A stretch of DNA of 64,000 nucleotides from Candidatus Poribacteria bacterium (lineage in GTDB: Bacteria; Poribacteria; WGA-4E; WGA-3G), in the NCBI GenBank assembly GCA_009841255.1, contig VXMD01000032.1:243923-307922 (forward strand). The letters run 5' to 3'. Both the position numbers and the translations under genes were made by a program. Each line of letters opens with the position of its first letter. The first letter of the stretch is position 1. The notes beneath the pieces are model-generated. The model saw only the letters and a list, made by a program, of their open reading frames with translations, ran no database searches and was not told the origin of the DNA. Below, in pieces: positions 6,489 to 14,838 of this stretch.

Positions 6489-8438
6489 ATGAGAAGCATG
6501 CCAAGATATTCTCCAACCCAATTCCCCATGCCTACCTACCAAACAGTCACCTCAACACCACACGGACGGATCGGTGAACTCAGACTGAGCACTAACAAGA
6601 GAAAGCTTGAAACGCCAATGTTATACCCGGTCATTAATTTTCTAACGGGTACGAGTACGCGTGGGGGTGGCGTCTGGAAATATATCCTAAACATTCTGAT
6701 GCAGCGACAGACACCGATGCTGTCTCAGATTTTACATTTTCTCGATTTCCCGATCACTGGACGCTACCTTGACAATTGGCGTGGAAAGTCAATGCGAGAG
6801 CATTATTGTGAACAGAATGGCGTGTATGAAGGGGCCCTTTTTTTGGATTCCGGTGGTTTCAAACTCCTGTACAACACCGGTATGGATCTGCAGGAATTTG
6901 GAATCCACAAGGAAACGGAGGCCGAGGATATCCTCAATCTACAGTTAGGTTTTGAGGGCGATATCGTCGCCTCTTTGGATTATCCACTCCCACCCAACTT
7001 AGCTCGTCCGGAAGCCGAAGAACGGATGAAACAGAGTCTCGCAAACGCCGTTCGAGTGGCAGAACGCTTGACAACAGACACAAGCGACATGCGAACGGTG
7101 CCTTATCTTTATACCTGCTGCCATGGTCAATCTGGAGAGGACATCTCAAATTATACGAGCCAACTCTTCGACCAAGTCGGCGGCATACTACCCTCATTCG
7201 GGTTAGCCGTTGGGTCACTTGTGCCTTTACGCGGTAGGGACGATTCGGAAGTCATGGAACTGGTTAACGGGGTCATCCAAGCAATCCCAGAGAACCGGCG
7301 GGGGACGACGCCTATTCACGCCTTCGGTGTTTCCGGCGTTCTCACACCACTCCTCGCTTATATCGGTGTTGATACATTTGATAGTTCCGGCTATATTCAT
7401 ACATCCCGGAGTCTCACATATTCACAACCGCACACCCAGAAGAAACTCAGGATTATGGAGATGGATGAGACAGACTGCGACTGCTACATCTGTGAGGCAT
7501 ATCCGCTCCAGGAAATTCAGCAGGCGTTCATGGATAAACAGAGTTATAGAGCCACTTCCACGGGTAAGTTTAAGAGTGAGTACTATGCCGCTATTGGGCT
7601 TCACAATTTCCAGACGGAAGCCGATATTCTTGATGAGATGCGGACCGCAATCGCGGCAGACGATGCGCTTGAAGGTTTAGTCCAACACCTTGCTAAATAT
7701 CAGAACTTTCGAGGGTTGCGGCGGGCAACAGCATGGCTCTCTGAAAACGATAAGACGCTCGCAGCCCGATTGGCTCGAACGTTAATTCAGACGCCCATAC
7801 CTAAGAAAACAAAGCACCCACAGCAGAATTTAAATCAATTGGAACTCTTTCCGTCCGGTTCCGCGAAAACTGAGAACAACATCCAAACTATCGCAGGAGA
7901 TATGAACTCGCAAACAGTCTCACTGGCATATACCCCTGATGACTTTCGAGTTCCGTGTGATTATAAGCCTCCTGATGGAAAAGAAATTCTCCTCGCGATT
8001 CCGTGTGCTGGAAAGAAACCTTACTCACTATCCCGTACGCATACGATGATCACAAACAGACTTCAAACTGCTTTTGGGGAAGGACAGGAACGCATCCACA
8101 AAATAACACTCTCTGGACTTTACGGTCCTGTTCCTGAAGAATTTGAGACAGAGGAGGCCGTCATCCGCTACGATTTCCAACTCTCCCCTAAGCACACTGC
8201 TCAAATTGAACAGTGTGCAACGCGTTTGGTCGACTATCTACAGAAATATAGCGATAGTTATACGCTTAAAATAGGATACGCCACAAGTAGAGCCTACAGG
8301 GCGGTCCTTAGGCTCGCAGAGGAGCGGCTCCCGACGTTCATCTTGTTGCCGAAAGACCTTAGACAGAAACGCTTATCCGAATTCTTCAGGCATACGAACT
8401 TAGATGCTTTGGTTGAAGTCATACAAGACAAATTATAG
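6489..8438 (+). CDS. tRNA-guanine transglycosylase domain fused to ArcS-like domain
   Basis: A 649-residue two-domain protein. The N-terminal part (about 45-400) is a TGT fold: D120-S-G-G-F like the TGT DSGGF loop, GVDTFDSS with Asp298 at the place of the TGT nucleophile, and a zinc site C330-x-C332-x2-C335 with His372. The C-terminal part (about 485-640) contains PCAGKKPYSLSRTH (505-518), an exact match to the archaeosine synthase signature PCX3KPYX2SX2H, followed by LSGLYGPVPEEFE and YDFQL. TGT enzymes exchange guanine for 7-deazaguanines in tRNA or, in DpdA relatives, in DNA. ArcS turns bound preQ0 into archaeosine in archaea. Whether this protein acts on tRNA or DNA cannot be told. The gene ends 13 nt before the alcohol dehydrogenase. 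An internal ATG at 6618 is an alternative start. Confidence 0.75.
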   Translation: MRSMPRYSPTQFPMPTYQTVTSTPHGRIGELRLSTNKRKLETPMLYPVINFLTGTSTRGGGVWKYILNILMQRQTPMLSQILHFLDFPITGRYLDNWRGKSMREHYCEQNGVYEGALFLDSGGFKLLYNTGMDLQEFGIHKETEAEDILNLQLGFEGDIVASLDYPLPPNLARPEAEERMKQSLANAVRVAERLTTDTSDMRTVPYLYTCCHGQSGEDISNYTSQLFDQVGGILPSFGLAVGSLVPLRGRDDSEVMELVNGVIQAIPENRRGTTPIHAFGVSGVLTPLLAYIGVDTFDSSGYIHTSRSLTYSQPHTQKKLRIMEMDETDCDCYICEAYPLQEIQQAFMDKQSYRATSTGKFKSEYYAAIGLHNFQTEADILDEMRTAIAADDALEGLVQHLAKYQNFRGLRRATAWLSENDKTLAARLARTLIQTPIPKKTKHPQQNLNQLELFPSGSAKTENNIQTIAGDMNSQTVSLAYTPDDFRVPCDYKPPDGKEILLAIPCAGKKPYSLSRTHTMITNRLQTAFGEGQERIHKITLSGLYGPVPEEFETEEAVIRYDFQLSPKHTAQIEQCATRLVDYLQKYSDSYTLKIGYATSRAYRAVLRLAEERLPTFILLPKDLRQKRLSEFFRHTNLDALVEVIQDKL

Positions 8439-8451
8439 GAACTGACAACAG

Positions 8452-9621
8452 ATGCTAAACTATTTTTTACCCCCGCAAATTGAATTTGGCGACGGGGCAA
8501 TCCAAAACTTAGGTGAACATGTCAAGGCGTTTGATGGCAAAAAACCGTTCTTAGTGAGCGATGCGGGTGTTATCAACGCCGGTATCCTCGCGAAAGCGAC
8601 AGATGCCTTGGAGGCAAGCGGCTTGTCGTCCGCCACGTATTCTGATATCGAACCGAATCCTACAGACCTCAGTGTTACAGCGGGTGTAGAAGTCTACAAA
8701 GCCGAGGCGTGTGATGTCGTCATTGCTGTCGGAGGCGGAAGCGTGATGGATGCCGCCAAAGCCATTCGTCTCTTGACGACCCACGAACCCTCGCTGGAAC
8801 CCTATTATGCTGATGTTGGCGGTGTCGAGCAAATCCGAGCAGATATGCCACCGCTCATATGCGTACCGACGACTGCCGGCACGGGCAGCGAGGTGTCACA
8901 AGGTTCAATCATTACGGATACATCTTTACAGACAACCGATCGATGGCGGAAGCGGGCAATCGTTACACCCTTCAACATGTCAAACATCGCACTCCTTGAT
9001 CCGGGAATAACCCTCGGCATGCCCCCCGCACTTACTGCAGCGACAGGTATGGATGCCATTACACACGGTATTGAGGCGTATGTGGCAACGAAGTACCATC
9101 CGATCGCTGAGGGGGTTGCCCTACAGGCACTCAGAATGTTGAGCGCGAATATCCGGCAGGTCTATCACAACGGTGAAGATGTAACCGCACGGGGTGAAAT
9201 GCTTCTCGGATCCTGCATGGCGGCATTTTCGTTCCAGAAGGGGCTCGGCGCGGTCCATTCACTCGCACATCAACTCTCGACAGATGCCCCTATTCCGCAC
9301 GGTATAGCGAACGCTATTCTCCTCCCACCTGTCATGGAATTCAACTTTTCTCAGGCGAGTGAGAAATACGCCGAAATCGCGCGCGCCTTAGGTATAGACA
9401 CAAGTAACATGGACATTGAGGAAGCGGGACACGCTGCTATTGACAAAATCCGGACGTACAACACGGAGTTGAATATGCCTACAGGACTCGGGGATGCTGG
9501 TTTGGACCGGGGAAAGATTCCGAAACTCGGAGCAGATGCCATGCTCGATCATTGTCACAAGTTCAATCCGAGGGTGTGTAGGGAAGCAGATATGGTGGCG
9601 TTGTTTGAGGCAGCGTTCTAA
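8452..9621 (+). CDS. Iron-containing alcohol dehydrogenase
   Basis: A 389-residue group III metal-dependent alcohol dehydrogenase. Signs: the N-terminal PPQIEFGDGAIQNLGEHV, the NAD-binding GGGSVMDAAKAI (about residues 96-107), the TTAGTGSE loop, and metal-binding histidines in GMDAITHGIEAY and VHSLAHQLSTDAPIPHGIANAILLP. The length is normal. The substrate is not predictable; relatives act on butanol, lactaldehyde, propanediol or maleylacetate. The stop overlaps by 3 nt the stop of the convergent minus-strand gene, so transcription from both sides meets here. Confidence 0.9.
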   Translation: MLNYFLPPQIEFGDGAIQNLGEHVKAFDGKKPFLVSDAGVINAGILAKATDALEASGLSSATYSDIEPNPTDLSVTAGVEVYKAEACDVVIAVGGGSVMDAAKAIRLLTTHEPSLEPYYADVGGVEQIRADMPPLICVPTTAGTGSEVSQGSIITDTSLQTTDRWRKRAIVTPFNMSNIALLDPGITLGMPPALTAATGMDAITHGIEAYVATKYHPIAEGVALQALRMLSANIRQVYHNGEDVTARGEMLLGSCMAAFSFQKGLGAVHSLAHQLSTDAPIPHGIANAILLPPVMEFNFSQASEKYAEIARALGIDTSNMDIEEAGHAAIDKIRTYNTELNMPTGLGDAGLDRGKIPKLGADAMLDHCHKFNPRVCREADMVALFEAAF

Positions 9622-11855
9622 GGAATATCAATAGATACAATCCACCCCTTCGTCAGCGCGGGTTTATACGCGTTATCGCGTAAGTAATCCGAGGTTTGCC
9701 ACAAGCAGAGATTTTTACCATCTGGCATCCAGACAACGGCGGTCAACTTCATCGGCGTGCGAGCGATAGGGAATTTCTTACCGCTCTCAAGATCATACAC
9801 CCAAACCTTCCAGCGGATACCCACACAGTCCTCACGTTCCATATACGCCAACTGTTTACCTGTTGGCGACCACGCCGGTGATGTATGTTTCAAAATCTGG
9901 CTCTGCGTCAAAGTGGACACCGTCTCCGATACGTGCAACTGCTTATCAATCAGTTGCCCGGGACGATTACTACCGGACAAGACATAAGCCAGATGGGTGC
10001 TATCTGCCGACCAGCTGAGCTGATGAACCTGTTGATGCTGCGTCAAGATCTCTTTTATGCGTTGCCCTTCTATGTCTTGGATACGGATGCCGACATATTT
10101 TGAACTGTTTACACCGAAAGCAACGCGAGTGCCATCGGGTGCCCAAGAGGGTGCCGCCAGATAGGTATAGGTACGCCGCGGACGTTCAACGGGTACACGG
10201 GCAATAGCACCTAAACCGCTACTATCGCTGTTGATTCGGTAAACAACATCCATTCCTTTCTCGCGCCTTCTGAACACCAAACGGTTAGATGTCGGTGAAA
10301 AGGCAGGTCCATCTCCACGAACCAACTGTTTGATCCGTCCGAATTTCCAATCGACGGTGTAAATAAAACGTTCACCATTTTCGTCAACCTCAAACGCAAC
10401 AAGTCTACTGTCCAGTGACCAGGAGAGGTACGGATTGTAAAAGTTTCCGGTATAGAACTTTCGCGCCCGTTCCCCCTTCCGATCCATAATCCACAGTTCA
10501 TTTGCCCGCCAATATCTGCCTCCCAAATCTTCTCTTCTCAAAAACGCAATAAACTCCCCATCGGGACTCCAGCGCGGAAACTCGGCACCTTCAATCAATT
10601 GCACCCTATCTGGATCTGTAAGCGAGCGACCTTCCGGACGACAGAAATTCGTATTGAACAGGATACCGTCTATCTCCTCGAATTCACCGAAGGCGAACTT
10701 ATCCATCCACCCCCGGACACCGTCCGGAAGCTCAATTTCATACAATCCGTCCGAAACCCCTACAATCGGCAAGCGCACGCCATCGTTGAGCTGTAATAAC
10801 ACGGACGCCCCTTCGCTCGTGGGTGTCCCTCCATCCTTTCTGGTATAAACCGGTGCTGCGTCATGTGTTACAGTCCCTTGCCGTCGAGCCTCTCGGGCGC
10901 GATCACCGCTGACGCGGTTTGCCACCTCGCTTGCGTTTGTAAAGGCATAGATACTGCCATCACCGGATGCCGCATAGAGAATACCGTCGGAGATTGCAGG
11001 CGCGGCACCGACAAAACCACCGAGTTGATACGTCCAAGTTTCAGTTTTGGATGCGATATCAAACGCGTGGAGGTGTCCATCACGAGCACCGATATAGACA
11101 ACGCCATTCGCCGTCACAGGATAACTCTCGCTGCCACCTATGTAACCGCGCCATAAGTCGGCATTGTGTTCCGGAAAAATGGGGCGGAACACCCCCTTTG
11201 CACATCCATATTCGATACCCTGGATGTGAACCGTTCGTTCACGCATCGCTTCGAGCGTACCGGTCCTCGCGTTGAGGAGATAGATTTTAGAAGGAAACGC
11301 ACCGATATAAACCTTGTTGTCCGAGACGATCGGCGGCGCGTCCATCCAGCTTTTCGATTTGAACTCCCAGAGTTTCTCACCTGTTTTCGCGTCTAACGCG
11401 TAAACTTTATTGTTCCTCGCGCTAAAGTAGACTCGATCCCCCAGCACTGTCGCCGAATAACGGATGGCATCCCCGGCGTCAAAGACCCACCTGATGCCCC
11501 ACTGTTTCGCGTCCAAGGCATACAACTTACCGTCGGTCGATCCGATATACACAATACCGTTCGCAATGACGGGTGAAGCGTGGAGCGGTCCACCGGTTTT
11601 GAATTTCCACAGGAGTTCCAACGGCGGTGTAATGCTTTTGTCGGGACTGATCCCAGAAAAGCCAAGATTGTGCATGAACATGTGCCAATCTTCAGCACGA
11701 GGAGGCGTAACAGGTTCTACAACTTCACGGGTCGCTGACCGCTGTGCCGTTGGCTGTTGCGTCTGCTTTTTCTGTTGTGAATCGCATCCCCACACAAGCA
11801 GCAACACGAGCACAACCAGGTATTTTCGCTGCCACAATCGTTTAATAATATACAC
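9618..11855 (-). CDS. Lipoprotein with PQQ-type propeller, SH3-like and TolB-type propeller
   Basis: A 745-residue exported protein with a GTG start preceded by GAAAGG. The signal sequence ends VWGC (Cys24), a lipobox-like site. The first half (about 65-310) is an 8-bladed PQQ-type repeat (ANGIVYIGSTDGKLYALDAKQ, DNKVYIGAFPSKIYLLNARTG). The middle (about 340-400) is SH3-like (VLLQLNDGVRLPIVGVSD, DGVRGWMDKFAFG). The second half (about 425-745) is a WD40/TolB-like propeller (FPRWSPDGEFIAFLRRED, YLSWSLDSRLVAFEVDENG, SPAWSPTGKQLAYMERED). BamB and TolB are well known separate examples of each propeller; here both are on one chain, suggesting an envelope scaffold. No enzyme activity is evident. Confidence 0.8.
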   Translation of the reverse strand: MYIIKRLWQRKYLVVLVLLLVWGCDSQQKKQTQQPTAQRSATREVVEPVTPPRAEDWHMFMHNLGFSGISPDKSITPPLELLWKFKTGGPLHASPVIANGIVYIGSTDGKLYALDAKQWGIRWVFDAGDAIRYSATVLGDRVYFSARNNKVYALDAKTGEKLWEFKSKSWMDAPPIVSDNKVYIGAFPSKIYLLNARTGTLEAMRERTVHIQGIEYGCAKGVFRPIFPEHNADLWRGYIGGSESYPVTANGVVYIGARDGHLHAFDIASKTETWTYQLGGFVGAAPAISDGILYAASGDGSIYAFTNASEVANRVSGDRAREARRQGTVTHDAAPVYTRKDGGTPTSEGASVLLQLNDGVRLPIVGVSDGLYEIELPDGVRGWMDKFAFGEFEEIDGILFNTNFCRPEGRSLTDPDRVQLIEGAEFPRWSPDGEFIAFLRREDLGGRYWRANELWIMDRKGERARKFYTGNFYNPYLSWSLDSRLVAFEVDENGERFIYTVDWKFGRIKQLVRGDGPAFSPTSNRLVFRRREKGMDVVYRINSDSSGLGAIARVPVERPRRTYTYLAAPSWAPDGTRVAFGVNSSKYVGIRIQDIEGQRIKEILTQHQQVHQLSWSADSTHLAYVLSGSNRPGQLIDKQLHVSETVSTLTQSQILKHTSPAWSPTGKQLAYMEREDCVGIRWKVWVYDLESGKKFPIARTPMKLTAVVWMPDGKNLCLWQTSDYLRDNAYKPALTKGWIVSIDIP

Positions 11856-11990
11856 TCACAAATGCCTTTCTACAAAATTCTGATGCATATCAGTTTAGCA
11901 CACTCTCCAATATAACACAACCGAAACATAGCAACCTTTTTCCTTGACAAACACCAGAAAAAGAAATCTCCCTAAAAAATCACGAAAAAT

Positions 11991-12019
11991 TTGAATTTGT
12001 GGCAAATCTGTGTTAAAAT
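11991..12019 (+). promoter_or_regulatory. Sigma-70-type promoter of glyA
   Basis: TTGAAT (11991-11996), a 17-nt spacer and TAAAAT (12014-12019) lie 58 nt before the glyA start, in an A/T-rich gap between divergent genes. Confidence 0.6.
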
Positions 12020-12076
12020 TTAACTTCTACAAACAGAATACCATCTCATACTTTAATTGCAAAGCGGTAAACTTTG

Positions 12077-13339
12077 ATGAATACATTAGAATCCAAATTA
12101 GGTGAAGTCGACCCACAGATCGTTGAAATCGCCGCTAAAGACTTAACTCGCCAGCAAGACTCTCTCATGCTGATCCCGTCCGAGAATTACGCAAGCCGCG
12201 CCGTCATGGAGGCGCAGAGTACCATCCTCGCGAATAAATACGCTGAGGGCTACCCCGGTGAGCGTTACTATAACGGATGCCAATTTATGGACGATGTTGA
12301 ATCGCTCGCAATTGAACGCGCAAAAGCACTCTTCGGTGCCGAGCACGTCAATGTCCAGCCACACGCCGGTTCCCAAGCCAACATGGCAGTCTATCACGCC
12401 TTGCTTGAACCCGGTGACACGATTCTCGGTATGTCCCTCAGTCAAGGTGGACATCTTACACATGGTGCTGGCGTCAACTTCTCCGGAAACTATTACAATA
12501 TTGTTGCTTATGGCGTAGATACCGAGACCGAGCGGATCCACATGGAAGAAATCGCACGTCTTGCCAAGGAGCACCGTCCGAAACTTATCGTCGTCGGGGC
12601 AACGGCGTATCCTCGACACTTCGACTTTGCGGCATGGCGGCAGGTCGCTAATTCTATAGGTGCCTATCTGCTGGCAGATATAGCCCATATCGCAGGTCTT
12701 ATCGCCGGTGGTGCCCATCCGGACCCCGTTCCATACTGTGACGTAATTACAACGACAACACATAAGACCTTAAGGGGGCCCCGCGGTGCCATGATTATGT
12801 GCAAAGCCGAATATGCGGATAAGATTGACCGCGCCGTATTTCCCGGTTTACAAGGCGGTCCGTTTCTCCATACAATCGCTGCAAGGGCTGTCGCATTCAA
12901 AGAAGCCAGCGAACCCGCATTTAAGACATATCAGGCACAAATTGTTAAAAATGCCAAGGCACTCGCGGCACGATTAATTGAAAACGGGTTCCGATTGGTG
13001 AGCGGCGGCACCGATAATCATTTAATGTTGATAGACCTCACCTCCAAATATGAAAAACTCAGTGGACGCCAAGCCGCCGATCATTTGGAAGATGCCGGAA
13101 TTATTGTGAATAAAAATACGATTCCTTACGACAAAAGAAAACCGAGAACGACGAGTGGTCTACGCCTCGGGACACCGATGCTGACGACACGCGGGATGCA
13201 AGCGGATGAGATGGTTCTCGTCGCTGATTTCATCGCAGAGACGCTTGAAAATCGGCAGAAAGCCTCTGTCAAACGGCAAATCCGAAGGAAAGTCAAGGGA
13301 CTCTGTGCGCAATTCCCAATTTACGAATACCTAAAATAG
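12077..13339 (+). CDS. glyA: Serine hydroxymethyltransferase
   Basis: A 420-residue PLP enzyme that interconverts serine and glycine and supplies methylene-tetrahydrofolate. Family motifs are complete: [40 protein letters not shown], the PLP lysine in [13 protein letters not shown], and [15 protein letters not shown] near the end. The ATG at 12077 is preferred over the TTG in front of it. The next gene is folC, so two folate-linked functions are adjacent. A palindromic repeat (13344-13398) follows the stop. Confidence 0.97.
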   Translation: MNTLESKLGEVDPQIVEIAAKDLTRQQDSLMLIPSENYASRAVMEAQSTILANKYAEGYPGERYYNGCQFMDDVESLAIERAKALFGAEHVNVQPHAGSQANMAVYHALLEPGDTILGMSLSQGGHLTHGAGVNFSGNYYNIVAYGVDTETERIHMEEIARLAKEHRPKLIVVGATAYPRHFDFAAWRQVANSIGAYLLADIAHIAGLIAGGAHPDPVPYCDVITTTTHKTLRGPRGAMIMCKAEYADKIDRAVFPGLQGGPFLHTIAARAVAFKEASEPAFKTYQAQIVKNAKALAARLIENGFRLVSGGTDNHLMLIDLTSKYEKLSGRQAADHLEDAGIIVNKNTIPYDKRKPRTTSGLRLGTPMLTTRGMQADEMVLVADFIAETLENRQKASVKRQIRRKVKGLCAQFPIYEYLK

Positions 13340-13343
13340 CTGC

Positions 13344-13398
13344 CAGTTATCAGTTAAGAGGTTTCCGTTTAACAAAACCCTCTCGTAACTGATAACTG
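13344..13398. repeat. Family B palindrome after glyA
   Basis: Perfect 13-nt arms CAGTTATCAGTTA (13344-13356) and TAACTGATAACTG (13386-13398) with further pairing of GAGG/CCTCT inside. A related element lies at 17251-17340. It could act as a terminator or mRNA stabiliser, but no T-run follows. Confidence 0.75.
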
Positions 13399-13431
13399 AA
13401 GGTTTCCTGCGCAGCAGGCGAACCGGAAACT

Positions 13432-14835
13432 ATGAACTACAAAGCGGCACTCGCCTATATTGAAGGGTTTATTGACTATGAGAGGCGTCCTGATTTTTCA
13501 CGGCAGGCACGGCTCTACAATTTAGACAGGATCTCCCTGTTGCTGGAGTTGATCGGTAACCCACACGAAAGATTGCAGATTGTCCATATCGCGGGGAGTA
13601 AAGGTAAAGGCTCCACTGCTGCACTCATCGCATCGGTGCTTACGCATGCAGGGTATAAAACGGGCTTATTTACCTCTCCACATCTCATTACACCGAGGGA
13701 ACGCTGCCGTATTGATGGTGAGTTAATTTCAAAGTCAGACGTTGCTCTCTATATTGAGAAACTCAAGTCCGCAATCGAGACCGTTTCCACTTCCGAATTC
13801 GGACGTGTTTCGTTTTTTGAAATATATACTGCCCTTGCTTTTGCCTACTTCGCCGACAAGGGAACAGACTTTGCTGTTATTGAGGTCGGCTTAGGTGGAA
13901 GACTCGATGCAACGAACGTTGTTACGCCAGTCGTGACTGTTATCACACCGATCGGCTTAGAACATACCGCGATATTAGGGGAAACGTATACCGAAATAGC
14001 AAGCGAGAAAGCGGAAATTATTAAACAAGCATGTCCCTTAGCACTCGCACCACAACATCCAGACGCGCAAGCGGTATTTGAGAAGGTAGCACGCGAGCGC
14101 AAGGCACGGATCGTTGAACTCAAAGTCCCCGATGTCGCTTGCAAGCCAAACCTTCGAGAAGCAGGAGAAGAATCATGTGTATCAACGCCGCGTCTCATCC
14201 AAAATGCTGAGGGTTTACCGATAGCACAGGAATTCGACGTGGAAACGGATTCGGAGCGTTATCCACAACTCACTATGCCGCTCCTTGGATACCATCAGTT
14301 TATAAACGCAACAACTGCTGTTGCGGCGATTGAGTGCCTGAAACAGGAAGGATACACAGTTCCGAAAGATAGTGTTTATGCCGGACTTAAGAACGTGCAG
14401 TGGCACGGCCGGATCCAACACATTAGATCCTCGCCAATCGTTGTTCTTGATGGTGCACATTCTCCCGCCGCAATGGAGGCTCTCTGCCGCACGCTCCGTC
14501 AGAGTTTTCGTTACAGTCGGGTGACTTTCATCGTTAGTTTAATGAGAGACAAGAATCTTACAGCGATTGGCAATGTTATCTCACAGACCGCAGACTTCGT
14601 GATTGCTACGCAAATTCCAGATAACCCGCGCGTGATGTCCGCCGAGAAACTACAGAGTGCTTGGAAGAATATATGCCGGAAAATTACCGCGTGTCTAACG
14701 CCGGAAGCAGCAATCACAAAGGCTTTATCCGACGCATCACCGACAGATTTAATCTGCGTTACAGGTTCGCTCTATCTCGTCGGTCAGGCACTTGAAATAT
14801 TCAGACCCATTTCATCGAACCACAAGGAAAATTAA
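13432..14835 (+). CDS. folC: Bifunctional folylpolyglutamate/dihydrofolate synthase
   Basis: A 467-residue Mur-ligase-family enzyme that adds glutamate to folates. The ATP loop HIAGSKGKGSTAALIAS is at about residues 52-68. GLFTSPHLITPRERCRIDGELIS, VIEVGLGGRLDATNVV and LDGAHSPAAMEAL are the further FolC signatures. The length is slightly above the usual 420-440, with an insert around residues 220-265. The last residues (SSNHKEN) are encoded by the end of a family A repeat (14811-14838) that also carries the ribosome-binding site of hppA, 3 nt downstream. Confidence 0.95.
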   Translation: MNYKAALAYIEGFIDYERRPDFSRQARLYNLDRISLLLELIGNPHERLQIVHIAGSKGKGSTAALIASVLTHAGYKTGLFTSPHLITPRERCRIDGELISKSDVALYIEKLKSAIETVSTSEFGRVSFFEIYTALAFAYFADKGTDFAVIEVGLGGRLDATNVVTPVVTVITPIGLEHTAILGETYTEIASEKAEIIKQACPLALAPQHPDAQAVFEKVARERKARIVELKVPDVACKPNLREAGEESCVSTPRLIQNAEGLPIAQEFDVETDSERYPQLTMPLLGYHQFINATTAVAAIECLKQEGYTVPKDSVYAGLKNVQWHGRIQHIRSSPIVVLDGAHSPAAMEALCRTLRQSFRYSRVTFIVSLMRDKNLTAIGNVISQTADFVIATQIPDNPRVMSAEKLQSAWKNICRKITACLTPEAAITKALSDASPTDLICVTGSLYLVGQALEIFRPISSNHKEN

Positions 14836-14838
14836 AAA
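14811..14838 (+). repeat. Family A repeat end (copy 9) overlapping folC and serving hppA
   Basis: ATCGAACCACAAGGAAAATT then AAAAA matches the 3' end of the leader repeat at 34085-34111. It encodes the folC C-terminus and places AAGGAAA 10 nt before the hppA ATG. Confidence 0.6.

Noticed and set aside
11944-11949. TTGACA as -35 box of glyA
   Set aside because: No acceptable -10 at 16-18 nt; the TTGAAT-N17-TAAAAT pair closer to the gene fits better.
12143-12763. Minus-strand frame of 206 codons
   Set aside because: Shadow of glyA with no family signature.
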